Shown here piece after piece: positions 52,344 to 59,958 of a stretch of DNA of 64,000 nucleotides. The translations under genes were made by a program, and so were the position numbers. The stretch spans positions 1 through 64,000 of the forward strand of contig JBGPOP010000016.1 in the NCBI GenBank assembly GCA_041488095.1. Reading direction: 5' to 3'. The stretch comes from DASYPQ01 sp041488095. GTDB taxonomy: Bacteria > Planctomycetota > UBA1135 > GCA-002686595. Within the stretch, counting starts at the first letter, position 1, and the number at the start of each line of letters is the position of its first letter. The notes below the pieces were generated by a model. That model did not search any database. It saw only the letters and a program-made list of their open reading frames with translations, and was not told the DNA's origin.

Positions 52344-52913
52344 CTAGTGCGCCGCGCTCTCGCGGGCCCGCGCGACGGGCGAGGCGGGGTGCTCCTCCCG
52401 CCACCAACGCCACGCGAGCCAAGCTGCGATCGCGCCGATCGGAAGAGCGATCGCCAGCGCCGGGACACCCAGCCACGAGAAGAGCGTCGGCTTGCCGAAC
52501 GTGAGCGGGTCGACCAGGAACGGCTTGAGCCAGGCGTAGAGAAGGGCGTAGGCCGCCGCGCCGGCGAGCCCTCCGGCCACGGTGAAGAACGCGTCCCGTC
52601 GGCCCTCGGCCGCCGCGGCGAGCGAGGTGCCGGGGCAATACCCCGCGACGGCGAACCCGACGCCGAAGAGACCTCCTCCGAGGAGGACGGCCAGCAGGTG
52701 CAGCGGCTTGATGCTCGTGTGCGCGAGCCCTCCCGAGTCGAGCAGGGCGATGCCGACGATTCCCGTGCCGATGGCGACCGCGAGCACCTTGAAGAGCCGC
52801 AGGTTCCGCAGGCGGAGCATGTCGAGGATCAGGGTCGGGTTCGAGAGGCCCGAGAGCGTGAGGATGGCGCCGAACGCGACGCCGATCAGGAGACCGATGA
52901 GCAGCAGGTTCAC
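52344..52913 (-). CDS. YeeE/YedE-family transporter, second half
   Basis: A 189-residue membrane protein with about five helices, containing FGVGFAVAGYCPGTSLAAAAEGRRDAFF: the conserved Cys of the YeeE/YedE thiosulfate-transport family. It pairs with the gene at 52926, 12 bases upstream; the two halves together make one YeeE/YedE-sized transporter. They likely import thiosulfate or a related sulfur (or selenium) compound, an inference from family. Confidence 0.8.
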   Translation of the reverse strand: MNLLLIGLLIGVAFGAILTLSGLSNPTLILDMLRLRNLRLFKVLAVAIGTGIVGIALLDSGGLAHTSIKPLHLLAVLLGGGLFGVGFAVAGYCPGTSLAAAAEGRRDAFFTVAGGLAGAAAYALLYAWLKPFLVDPLTFGKPTLFSWLGVPALAIALPIGAIAAWLAWRWWREEHPASPVARARESAAH

Positions 52914-52925
52914 GGGTGCACCTCC

Positions 52926-53441
52926 CTAGGCCTTCTTGGGCGCGAGGAACAGGGGCTGCGCGACGAGGACCGCCGTGCCGAACGTGGCGATCGCGAACAG
53001 GATCGAGCTCACTGCGAGCTGGGAGACGCCGGACAGGATGTGCCCGCTCGTGCACCCGCCGGCGAGCCGGGCGCCGAAGAGCAGGAGGAAGCCGCCCGCG
53101 AACGCGGCCGAGAAGCGCCGCGCCCAGGACGGGCCGAAGCGCGTGAGCCACGGCTCGGGCACCGCCTCGTTCGTCCGGCGCCGGAAGATCGTGGCGGCGA
53201 GCATGGCTCCGATCGGGATGCCGATCACGACCATCTCGGGGTAGCCGAAGGTTAGCTTCTCGGCCTGGAAGTAGGGGTTGGATTCCGCCGATGCGGGAGC
53301 CACGAGCCCCCACAGCCCACCGACGGCGCGGACGTACTGCGTCGACACGCCGAGCGGCTGGACGGCGAAGACGGCGACGAGCAGGACGCCTCCGAGGAGG
53401 AGGCCGCTCGTGAGCCAGTGAAGGACGGGACGTTGGACCAT
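52926..53441 (-). CDS. YeeE/YedE-family transporter, first half
   Basis: A 171-residue membrane protein. PEMVVIGIPIGAMLAATIFRR and LFGARLAGGCTSGHILSGVSQLAVSS contain the GGCTSGH motif of YeeE/YedE. One gene of a split pair with 52344. It has about four helices and a signal-like N-terminus. YedE has been proposed as a selenium transporter in other bacteria, which is relevant given selA/selD, but nothing in the sequence separates selenium from sulfur. Confidence 0.8.
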   Translation of the reverse strand: MVQRPVLHWLTSGLLLGGVLLVAVFAVQPLGVSTQYVRAVGGLWGLVAPASAESNPYFQAEKLTFGYPEMVVIGIPIGAMLAATIFRRRTNEAVPEPWLTRFGPSWARRFSAAFAGGFLLLFGARLAGGCTSGHILSGVSQLAVSSILFAIATFGTAVLVAQPLFLAPKKA

Positions 53442-53597
53442 GGCGAGAGCCTCGCTTTCCAGTCCACGTGTACGACGCGCGCCGCGAGCAGGCCATCCGC
53501 ACCAGGGCCCACTCCGGACGGGGCAAAGGGAGTAGGCGCTCGCTCCAAGGACCCCGGCGCGCCAGGGGCTGACGTGGAAGGAGCTCCTGGCGCCGTG

Positions 53598-54689
53598 CTA
53601 GTCCTCCGCCCAGTTCCCCGCGAGCTTCCCGTCCTCGCCGAAAGTACGCGACTTGCGCGAGTTGTAAACGCTGACGAAGTATGTGCAGCGCTGGCAGACC
53701 GGCGGGTACTCGCCGCGCTCATGCCCTTCGATGATCGCGTCGATCTTCCGGCCGGCCCAGATCGAGGAGAGCGATTCCTGCTTGACGTCGCCGACGATGA
53801 GTTCGGCCTCGACGTCGCGGCAGGCGCAGGCGTTGACGCGGCCGTCGGCGAGCACGACGGGTTTCGTGAAGAGCAGCTCGCAGGCGCCCTTCTTGTAGGG
53901 CATCTTGCGCGGGCGCAGGCCGACGGAGCGCAGCGCTTCGGGCGTGATCTGACCCGACCAGGAGTCGTAGTCGGGCATGCCGGCGATCTCGACGAGGCCC
54001 TCGCGGCGCGCGGCGTCGAGCGTCTCCCACAGATCGCCGGTGCAGCTCGAATCGGGGCAGCGCAGAGCCAGCGTGAAGGGGATCTTCGAGCCCGTGCGGC
54101 GCTTGAGATCGACGAAGGCGAGCACCGCATCGCGCGCGGCCTGGAATTTCTCGACGCCCATGATGCGGTTCCAGGTCGGCGCGTCGAAGCCGCCCCAGGA
54201 GACGTGGACGTGGAGCTTCCGGGCGTACTGGAGGAGCCGCTCGCCCTTCGTGCGCGTCATCAGGATCGCGTTGGTGTAGAAGCTGATGCCACTGACCTGA
54301 TCGAGAGCCATGAGGTGATCGAGGCGCTCGAAGAGGTGCTTGTCGACGAACGGATCGCCGACGATCGGCGTCAGCGAGACGTGGTGCCCGCCCATCGCGA
54401 GGTAGTCGGCGACGACCTTCTTGAAGTCGTCCATCGACATCGTCTGCTTCCTCCGCTCCATCTGCGGGTAGGCGCAGAACACGCATTCCGCGTTGCAGAT
54501 GTTCGTGCCCTCGACGTGGAGCCCGCGCGGAATGCGGCGGAGCTGCTCGAGGCGCTTCCGGATCGCGCGGCGATGGAAGAGGAAATGCCACTCCGTGTCG
54601 ATCACGTCGAGAGCGTGGCGCACCCAGGCTCGAGCGGGCTCGGGGAGGAGGCTTCGGGCGCCGGATTTCGCTTGCGCGAGGAGGGACAT
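53598..54689 (-). CDS. Radical SAM/SPASM-like protein
   Basis: A 363-residue protein. HVEGTNICNAECVFCAYPQM has the radical SAM CxxxCxxC motif, and VNACACRDVEAELIVGDV plus a C-terminal CQRCTYF are SPASM-like cysteines for an auxiliary cluster. The first 50 residues are a basic helical lead. The substrate is unknown: it could modify a peptide or a lipid/cofactor. No precursor peptide gene was identified nearby. It is divergent from the toxin-antitoxin module at 54896. Confidence 0.85.
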   Translation of the reverse strand: MSLLAQAKSGARSLLPEPARAWVRHALDVIDTEWHFLFHRRAIRKRLEQLRRIPRGLHVEGTNICNAECVFCAYPQMERRKQTMSMDDFKKVVADYLAMGGHHVSLTPIVGDPFVDKHLFERLDHLMALDQVSGISFYTNAILMTRTKGERLLQYARKLHVHVSWGGFDAPTWNRIMGVEKFQAARDAVLAFVDLKRRTGSKIPFTLALRCPDSSCTGDLWETLDAARREGLVEIAGMPDYDSWSGQITPEALRSVGLRPRKMPYKKGACELLFTKPVVLADGRVNACACRDVEAELIVGDVKQESLSSIWAGRKIDAIIEGHERGEYPPVCQRCTYFVSVYNSRKSRTFGEDGKLAGNWAED

Positions 54690-54790
54690 GGTCGATCCCG
54701 AAGTCTATCTCCGCGCTCGGGAGGGCGCCCGGAGCGAAGGGCCGCGGAGGATCAGGAGTCGGACTCCATCCAGAAGCCGGGGCGAGCCGA

Positions 54791-54819
54791 TTCCGTACGG
54801 AACGGCTATTCTGTACAGA
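54791..54819. promoter_or_regulatory. Twin GTAC-core palindromes (YefM/Phd-type operator)
   Basis: TTCCGTACGGAA (54791-54802) and TCTGTACAGA (54810-54819) are perfect palindromes with centres 18 bases apart. TATTCT (54807-54812), a good -10 hexamer, lies between and partly inside them. They sit about 77 bases before the antitoxin ATG. YefM/Phd antitoxins are known to bind TGTACA-core palindromes of this kind. Confidence 0.55.
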
Positions 54820-54895
54820 GAGGCGGTGACCCGGACCGCTTCCTCGGAAAAACCGAGTTCACCTGAAACCCCTCCTCTCCGTCGAGATCACCCAG

Positions 54896-55288
54896 ATGCC
54901 CAAGACCCGACTCGCCGCCACGGACGCACGCAAGGCCTTCTCGGAGACCCTCCTCAGGGTCTTCAAAGGTGAGCGCATCGTTCTGCAGCGGCACGGCCGG
55001 GATCTGGCGGCCCTGATCCCGATGGAAGATTGCACATGGCTGGAGGAGCTCGAGGACCTGGTGGACCTGGCCGCCGCGAGGAATGCGCTCGCGGAGGGCG
55101 GGCGCGCGGTCGCGTACGAGCGCCTGCGCAAGGAACTTGGGCTGAGGTCGCGTGAGCTACCGGGTGCTCGTCGCTCCGGCCGCGAGAAGGCAACTCGCGG
55201 CGCTCCCGCGCGGACGCCTCGAGCGGGTCGACGAGCGCATCCTGGCCCTGGCGGAGGATCCGCGGCCCGTCGGGGCAAAGCACCTTGA
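54896..55288 (+). CDS. Phd/YefM-family antitoxin (with 46-residue overlap extension)
   Basis: A 130-residue protein. The first 85 residues fit Phd/YefM: TRLAATDARKAFSETLLRVFKGERIVLQRHGRDLAALIPMED, then LEELEDLVDLAAARNALAEG. The frame reads on for about 137 bases into the toxin gene, adding a basic Arg/Gly/Ala-rich tail of doubtful function. The usual Phd antitoxin ends near the toxin start. It represses its own promoter with the toxin. An operator lies upstream. Confidence 0.8.
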   Translation: MPKTRLAATDARKAFSETLLRVFKGERIVLQRHGRDLAALIPMEDCTWLEELEDLVDLAAARNALAEGGRAVAYERLRKELGLRSRELPGARRSGREKATRGAPARTPRAGRRAHPGPGGGSAARRGKAP

Positions 55289-55427
55289 CCGGGATCTGTG
55301 GCGGGTCCGCGCTGGCGACTTCCGCATCGTCTACGTGATCCGCGACGAGGCAGGAACCGTGCTCATCGGCGCGGTTGCGGATCGCAAGGTGGTGTACCGA
55401 CTGCTCAGGCGGATGGGGCTGCTCTGA
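55152..55427 (+). CDS. RelE/ParE-family toxin
   Basis: A 91-residue toxin. SYRVLVAPAARRQLAALPRGRLERVDERILALAEDPRP, DLWRVRAGDFRIVYVIRDEAGTVLIGAVADRKVVYRLL are the RelE/ParE fold with the WRVR.GDFRIVY core. RelE-type toxins cleave mRNA on the ribosome; ParE types attack gyrase. Which it is cannot be told. The start is GTG at 55152, inside the antitoxin frame. Confidence 0.87.
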   Translation: MSYRVLVAPAARRQLAALPRGRLERVDERILALAEDPRPVGAKHLDRDLWRVRAGDFRIVYVIRDEAGTVLIGAVADRKVVYRLLRRMGLL

Positions 55428-55437
55428 GACTGTGCGT

Positions 55438-56811
55438 CTACTTTGCCGAGGGCGCTGACGACTTCGCGGCACCAATTCGAGACAGATCCCACTCGCGCAG
55501 CGTCTTCCCGTCGCGGGCCGAAACGATCCGTAGAACGTCACGGTCTGAAAGCGCCTTTCCCGGTGGGGGATGGCTGGGCGCCTTGCGCGTCTTGATGCGG
55601 AGAGCGACCTCGTCGGCCGGAAGGCCCCTCGGGTCACGCAACGAGCAGACCTCGACCCCTTCCTCCTCGGAAAAGAACAGCTTCCGAATGAGGGTGCCGT
55701 TCTTCCCTGAGTAGACGTAGGCGAGTCCGACGTCGAACAGGAAACCGGGGTCTTCGTCCGCGGCCACGACGAAATCGGGATGCCCGTCCGCATCGACGTC
55801 GCCGACCGCGTCGATGCTGGAGGCGAAACCCCACGTCGTATCCGGCAACGTCGGTGAGGAGACGGTGAATAGCGTGCGCAGGGTGCTTCCCGAGACCGCC
55901 CGAACGCATCGCTTCGGTGCGCTGAGGATCAGGTCCGGAATGCCGTCGCCGTCGAGGTCCCCGGCGATAACCAGGGAGGTCCCCATGCCCTCGATGATCG
56001 GCGCATCGGCTTCGGCCATGCTTCGACCGGTCTCTCCGTCGAAAAGGAAGGCACATCCGCGCGGACTCTTGTGCTCTGAGAAGCTCGGAGCGGTGACGAC
56101 GATGTCCGTGATCCTGTCGCCGTCGACATCGCCCACGGCCGCGAACGAAGCCCCGAAGGTGGGGTGCGACCCGCGCGCCGGCGTCGATGGGTCGCCGACG
56201 GGGGACTCGAGGTTGAGGAGCGTCGTGCCCTTGGCGACCGACCGGACCTCCACCCAGCAGTCGGATCGACGATACAGATCTCCTCCGCCCAACAGGAGAT
56301 CCGCGTGCCCGTCCCCATCGAAATCGCCCGCGCTCGCGGCGACGAAGACGCCATTGAATTCGTAGAGGACCCGCCCGTCCTTCCCCGAGAACACGCGAAC
56401 GTAGGCCTGCCGATCGTCGTGACGGACCCGCGACCGTTCGACACCGTCCTCGATCTCCCTGTGCTCGCCCCCTCGAGCGCCCACGGCAATCTCCGGGAAT
56501 CCGTCCCCATCGAGATCGCCGATGGAGGTCATGGTGTATCCGAACGCGTCGCCCGGTTTCCGCCCGCGCAGGTCGAGGAGAACGGAGCCATCGACTCCGG
56601 AGAGGACCTTCACCTCTCCGAGTCCGGATGCATCGCGACTCGCGAGCAGGATGTCTCCTGTGCCGTCGCGGTTCACGTCGCCGGCCGAACGGATGGACGC
56701 GAGCTCGTTCATGACGCTCGGCGGGATGTCGGAACTCGAAACGCGGACGGCGCCGAGCACGAGTGCGGATGAAATGAACATCGAACTTGTCCAACCATCC
56801 CAACCCGCCAT
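55438..56811 (-). CDS. FG-GAP/VCBS-repeat protein
   Basis: A 457-residue secreted protein with a poor signal peptide (SMFISSALVLGAVRVSS). At least six FG-GAP/VCBS repeats with calcium-like DxDxDG motifs are seen: SAGDVNRDGTGDILLAS, IGDLDGDGFPEIAVGA, AGDFDGDGHADLLLGG, VGDVDGDRITDIVVTA, AGDLDGDGIPDLILSA, VGDVDADGHPDFVVAA. A beta-propeller surface or adhesin-like protein is likely. It is convergent with the toxin, 11 bases apart. Confidence 0.85.
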   Translation of the reverse strand: MAGWDGWTSSMFISSALVLGAVRVSSSDIPPSVMNELASIRSAGDVNRDGTGDILLASRDASGLGEVKVLSGVDGSVLLDLRGRKPGDAFGYTMTSIGDLDGDGFPEIAVGARGGEHREIEDGVERSRVRHDDRQAYVRVFSGKDGRVLYEFNGVFVAASAGDFDGDGHADLLLGGGDLYRRSDCWVEVRSVAKGTTLLNLESPVGDPSTPARGSHPTFGASFAAVGDVDGDRITDIVVTAPSFSEHKSPRGCAFLFDGETGRSMAEADAPIIEGMGTSLVIAGDLDGDGIPDLILSAPKRCVRAVSGSTLRTLFTVSSPTLPDTTWGFASSIDAVGDVDADGHPDFVVAADEDPGFLFDVGLAYVYSGKNGTLIRKLFFSEEEGVEVCSLRDPRGLPADEVALRIKTRKAPSHPPPGKALSDRDVLRIVSARDGKTLREWDLSRIGAAKSSAPSAK

Positions 56812-56860
56812 GGTTCCGGGGTCAACCCTGATGGACCGGATCCCCAGGGCGGTTCGAAGC

Positions 56861-57142
56861 CTACCCCAGCTCCAGCTGCCTACGCGCGTCGACGATGTCG
56901 CGATTCATGTTCTCCATCGTCGCCGTGAGCGTCTCGCAAAGGTTCCAACTCGGGTCGATCGCCCTGCGCACCTGCCGCATGAGCTGCACCGCCATCCGGA
57001 AGTGCCGCACGATGTCGCTTGGCGTCGTATCGGTCCCCTGCGCGAGCTCCTCGAATTCCGCGCCGTCCATCCACTTCGCCGCGACCGCGGTCAGCCCCCA
57101 ATTCGGCCTCTTGATCGACGTGTGGAGCTGATGCTCCGCCGT
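56861..57142 (-). pseudogene. Duplicated 3' fragment of the neighbouring Ski2-like helicase
   Basis: The frame encodes HQLHTSIKRPNWGLT...KWMDGAEFEEL...DIVRHFRMAVQLMRQVRRAIDPSW...MNRDIVDARRQLELG, matching the last 90 residues of the helicase at 57471 with about 70 identities by hand alignment. Only the end of the gene is present. The copy keeps its reading frame and stop (TAG), but has no start for a helicase. It is separated from the original by a DUF433 antitoxin and a broken toxin. Confidence 0.85.
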
Positions 57143-57168
57143 GCTGGCAGGTTCCGGGCGTCGGCCTT

Positions 57169-57194
57169 ATCCTGGTGAAACAGTCGACCAGGAT
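57169..57194 (+). promoter_or_regulatory. Inverted repeat before DUF433 antitoxin
   Basis: ATCCTGGT (57169-57176) and ACCAGGAT (57187-57194) form a perfect 8-bp inverted repeat with a ten-base spacer, ending three bases before the ATG. It may be an operator or an mRNA hairpin over the ribosome-binding site. Confidence 0.4.
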
Positions 57195-57197
57195 TCG

Positions 57198-57428
57198 ATG
57201 GCCTACACACGCATCACTGTAGACCCCCGCCAGATGGGCGGCGTCCCCTGCATTCGGGGTCTCAGGTTCCCGGTGGCGACGGTCGTCGCCCTCGTGGCGG
57301 AGGGAAGCTCGGAAGATGAAATCCTCCGCGACTACCCCGATCTCGAGCGCGAGGACATCCGCGAGGCCCTCCTGTACGCATCCGAGGCCGTGCGCGAGCG
57401 CGAGATCCCCCTGCGCAAGGCGCAGTGA
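57198..57428 (+). CDS. DUF433 antitoxin
   Basis: A 76-residue protein: YTRITVDPRQMGGVPCIRGLRFPVATVVALVAEGSSEDEILRDYPDLEREDIREALLYASEAVRERE. This is the DUF433 (VapB-like, helix-turn-helix) family, usually paired with a DUF5615/PIN-like toxin. Here the toxin partner is cut off after nine codons (57425-57454), so the antitoxin is probably an orphan. The gene overlaps the toxin start as GTGA. Confidence 0.87.
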   Translation: MAYTRITVDPRQMGGVPCIRGLRFPVATVVALVAEGSSEDEILRDYPDLEREDIREALLYASEAVREREIPLRKAQ

Positions 57429-57454
57429 GGTTTCTCGTCGACAACTCGGTCTGA
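57425..57454 (+). pseudogene. Truncated DUF5615/PIN-like toxin remnant (nine codons)
   Basis: GTG overlapping the antitoxin stop is followed by RFLVDNSV and a TGA. MRFLVDN is the usual first strand of DUF5615 PIN-like toxins, with the first catalytic Asp. The rest of the toxin is absent and helicase sequence follows 17 bases later. The start matches the expected partner exactly, so this is a remnant rather than chance. Confidence 0.65.
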
Positions 57455-57470
57455 CCTGACGCGGCGGCGA

Positions 57471-59588
57471 TCACCCCAGCTCCAGCTGCCTCCGCGCGTC
57501 GACCACGTCGCGATTCATCTTCTCCATCGTCGCCGCGAGCGTCTCGCGCAGATCCCACGACGGATCGATCGCCCGCCGCACCTGCCGCATGAGCTGCACC
57601 GCCATGCGCAGGTTCCGCACGATGTCGCCCGGCGTGGCGTCGTTCTCCTCCAGGAGCACCTCGAACTCCGCGCCGTCCATCCACTTCGCGACGGCCGGCG
57701 TCAACCCCCAGTCCGGCCGCTTGATCGACGCGTACAGCTGGTGCTCGGCCGCCCGCATCGCCATCGCGTGGATCTCGCTCTGCACGCGCGACCGCAGCCC
57801 GCCGAAGAGCTTCGCCGGCGCGAACCCCGTCTCGCCCCGCCGCCGCTCCTCGAACACCAGCCCGACGAACACGACCGCGAGCGCCTTCTCCGGCAGGTTC
57901 TCGAGCGCCCCCGAGAAGAGCAGCTCGGTGATCTGCAGCTCGTACCCGTTGATCTGCTTGGCGATCTTCCCCCGTGCCGTCAGCGCGTCGCCCTCGAGGT
58001 ACCCGAGCTCGTCCAGGAACTCGAGATGGCGCTCCAGGATCCGCCGCTGCTCCTTGCGGTTCCTCTCCTGCTGCTTCTCGCTCCCTTGCCTGTGCTGGAA
58101 CTGGTTGAACGACTTCTCCCAGGCCTCGTGCACGCGCGGTCGCCCGAGCCGCTCGACCAGGTGCAAGAGCGAGGAGAACGACAGGCTGAACCGACTGCGC
58201 ACCGGCTCGGGCGCCCCCAGGAACAGACGCTTCACCGGCGCCTCGGCGAGATCCTTGGGCGACAGCAGCGAGATCACGAGCCCCTCCGCGTCCTTCCCCT
58301 GCCGCCCCGCACGTCCGGCCATCTGCAGATAATCGCGCGTCTGCATGTAGTCGAAGGACACGCCGTCGAACTTGCGCAGCGACGCGAACACTGCCGTGCG
58401 CGCAGGCATGTTGATCCCGAGCGCGAACGTCTCGGTCGTGAACAGCAGCTTCAGGAGCCCCGACGTGAACATCCTCTCGACCAGCTCCTTGTGCACCGGC
58501 AGCATCCCGGCGTGGTGGTAGGCGATCCCGCGCCGCGCCATCGCCAGCACCTCGCCGTCCTTCTCCGCCCGGTCGAGCTGGTACAGGCGCAACAGCTCCT
58601 CCTGCAGCTCCTGCATCCGCCTGCGCTCGTCCGCGTCGAGCAGCTCGCGCCCCTCGTTCTGCCGGGCGAGGCGCTCGCAGTCCTTCCGGCTGAACGAGAA
58701 CACCAGCGCGGGGAGCAGATCCTCCTTCTGGAGCTGGTCGAAGAGGGGTGCCGTGTCCGGCGGCCCGAGCATCTCGTCCCCGCGACCGCGCGGTCCGCGT
58801 CGGCCATTCCGCAGGCGTCTCCGCCCGCGAGCCGGCCCCATGCGCCCGGCCGGCTCGAGCTCGCGCTTGCGCACCCGCTCGAGGTTCTTGAGCTCGAACG
58901 TGCCGCTCCGCGCCGTGTACAGCTCGTGGTGCAACGGCACCGGCCGGCGCGAGGACTGGATCACGACCATATCGGGACCGCGGATCTCGCGCAGCCACGC
59001 GCCCAGCTCCTGGACGTTCGGGATCGTCGCGGACAGGCAGATGAAGCGCATCGATTCCGGCGCGAAGATCAGGCTCTCCTCCCACACCGACCCGCGCTCG
59101 AGATCGTCCATGTAGTGGACCTCGTCGAACACCACGTACTCGACCTCGGAGAGGTGCTCGGGGTTCTCGAAGATCGAGTTGCGCAGGATCTCGGTCGTCA
59201 TGATCAGGACCCGCGCGGTGGGGTGGATCGTGACGTCCCCGGTCAGGATCCCGACGTCGATGGTCGGATCGTCGCGGAAGTCGCGGTACTTCTGGTTGCT
59301 GAGCGCCTTGATCGGCGCGGTGTAGATGCAGCGCCGGCCCTTCCGGACCGCGTCCTCGATCGCGTACTCGGCCACCAGGGTCTTCCCCGCCCCCGTCGGC
59401 GCGCTGACGAGGACGTTGTGGCCCCCGCGGATCGCCTCGACGGCCTGGATCTGGAAGGGGTTGAGCTCGTAGCCCTTCCAGCGCACGATCGGGCCGGAAT
59501 CGCCGCGGGCCGAGGCGGCTGCGACGGTTCGACGATCGATCGGCTCGGCCGGGTCGGCCTCGCCGGGTGGACTCGGAAAAAGCGACAC
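57471..59588 (-). CDS. DEAD/DEAH-box RNA helicase, Ski2/Mtr4-like
   Basis: A 705-residue helicase. YELNPFQIQAVEAIRGGHNVLVSAPTGAGKTLVAEYAIEDAVRKG has the Q motif and Walker A; VVFDEVHYMDDLERG is the DEVH box; LSATIPNV motif III; DYLQMAGRAGRQG motif VI. A DSHCT-like C-terminal domain (about 540-705) follows. Ski2-like bacterial helicases are thought to unwind RNA. The start is GTG at 59588. Its 3' end has been duplicated at 56861. Confidence 0.9.
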   Translation of the reverse strand: MSLFPSPPGEADPAEPIDRRTVAAASARGDSGPIVRWKGYELNPFQIQAVEAIRGGHNVLVSAPTGAGKTLVAEYAIEDAVRKGRRCIYTAPIKALSNQKYRDFRDDPTIDVGILTGDVTIHPTARVLIMTTEILRNSIFENPEHLSEVEYVVFDEVHYMDDLERGSVWEESLIFAPESMRFICLSATIPNVQELGAWLREIRGPDMVVIQSSRRPVPLHHELYTARSGTFELKNLERVRKRELEPAGRMGPARGRRRLRNGRRGPRGRGDEMLGPPDTAPLFDQLQKEDLLPALVFSFSRKDCERLARQNEGRELLDADERRRMQELQEELLRLYQLDRAEKDGEVLAMARRGIAYHHAGMLPVHKELVERMFTSGLLKLLFTTETFALGINMPARTAVFASLRKFDGVSFDYMQTRDYLQMAGRAGRQGKDAEGLVISLLSPKDLAEAPVKRLFLGAPEPVRSRFSLSFSSLLHLVERLGRPRVHEAWEKSFNQFQHRQGSEKQQERNRKEQRRILERHLEFLDELGYLEGDALTARGKIAKQINGYELQITELLFSGALENLPEKALAVVFVGLVFEERRRGETGFAPAKLFGGLRSRVQSEIHAMAMRAAEHQLYASIKRPDWGLTPAVAKWMDGAEFEVLLEENDATPGDIVRNLRMAVQLMRQVRRAIDPSWDLRETLAATMEKMNRDVVDARRQLELG
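57472..57752 (-). repeat. Direct repeat: original copy of the helicase 3' end
   Basis: This stretch and 56862-57142 are diverged direct repeats (same orientation) of the helicase 3' end. By eye they are about 80-85% identical in DNA and bracket the DUF433 module. Confidence 0.8.
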
Positions 59589-59606
59589 GGAAGCTGGACA
59601 GCGCGC

Positions 59607-59635
59607 TTGAGAGGCGACCTCGAGGGGGGTATGTA
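59607..59635 (+). promoter_or_regulatory. Putative promoter for 59686-62557 cluster
   Basis: TTGAGA (59607-59612) and TATGTA (59630-59635) are 17 bases apart, about 50 bases before the ATG at 59686. A GGGGGG...CCCCCC inverted repeat overlaps the -10 and start region. Confidence 0.4.
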
Positions 59636-59685
59636 AGCATTCGCCCCCCCGAAAAACACCACTGCTCTACGCCACCCCCGCCACC

Positions 59686-59943
59686 ATGGACAACCTGAGC
59701 ACCAAGCCCCAGAACCCGATCTTCCGCCAGCTCGCCAGCCTCAAGATCATCTCGCGCCTGCTCTCCCACGAAGTGCACGCGCAGGGCGCGTCCAAGACGC
59801 TGACCCTCTCCCGCGACGAGGTGACCGAGATCCAGACCGCGCTCGACCTGTACATCGAGGAGATCTCGCGCCGTTACAGCCAGGCGCCCTCCGCCGGCGG
59901 CGTCGCCTCGGTGGAAAGTCCGCTCATCGGCGTGCGCAACTAG
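59686..59943 (+). CDS. Small helical protein, function unknown
   Basis: An 85-residue protein beginning MDNLSTKPQNPIFRQLASLKIISRLLSHEVHAQG, with SRDEVTEIQTALDLYIEEISRRY. It is soluble, mostly helical and moderately charged. No domain is recognised. It has a promoter-like pair upstream and leads the cluster that ends at 62557. Its start is clear (ATG). Confidence 0.65.
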   Translation: MDNLSTKPQNPIFRQLASLKIISRLLSHEVHAQGASKTLTLSRDEVTEIQTALDLYIEEISRRYSQAPSAGGVASVESPLIGVRN

Positions 59944-59958
59944 CGCGAGGAGATCCCG

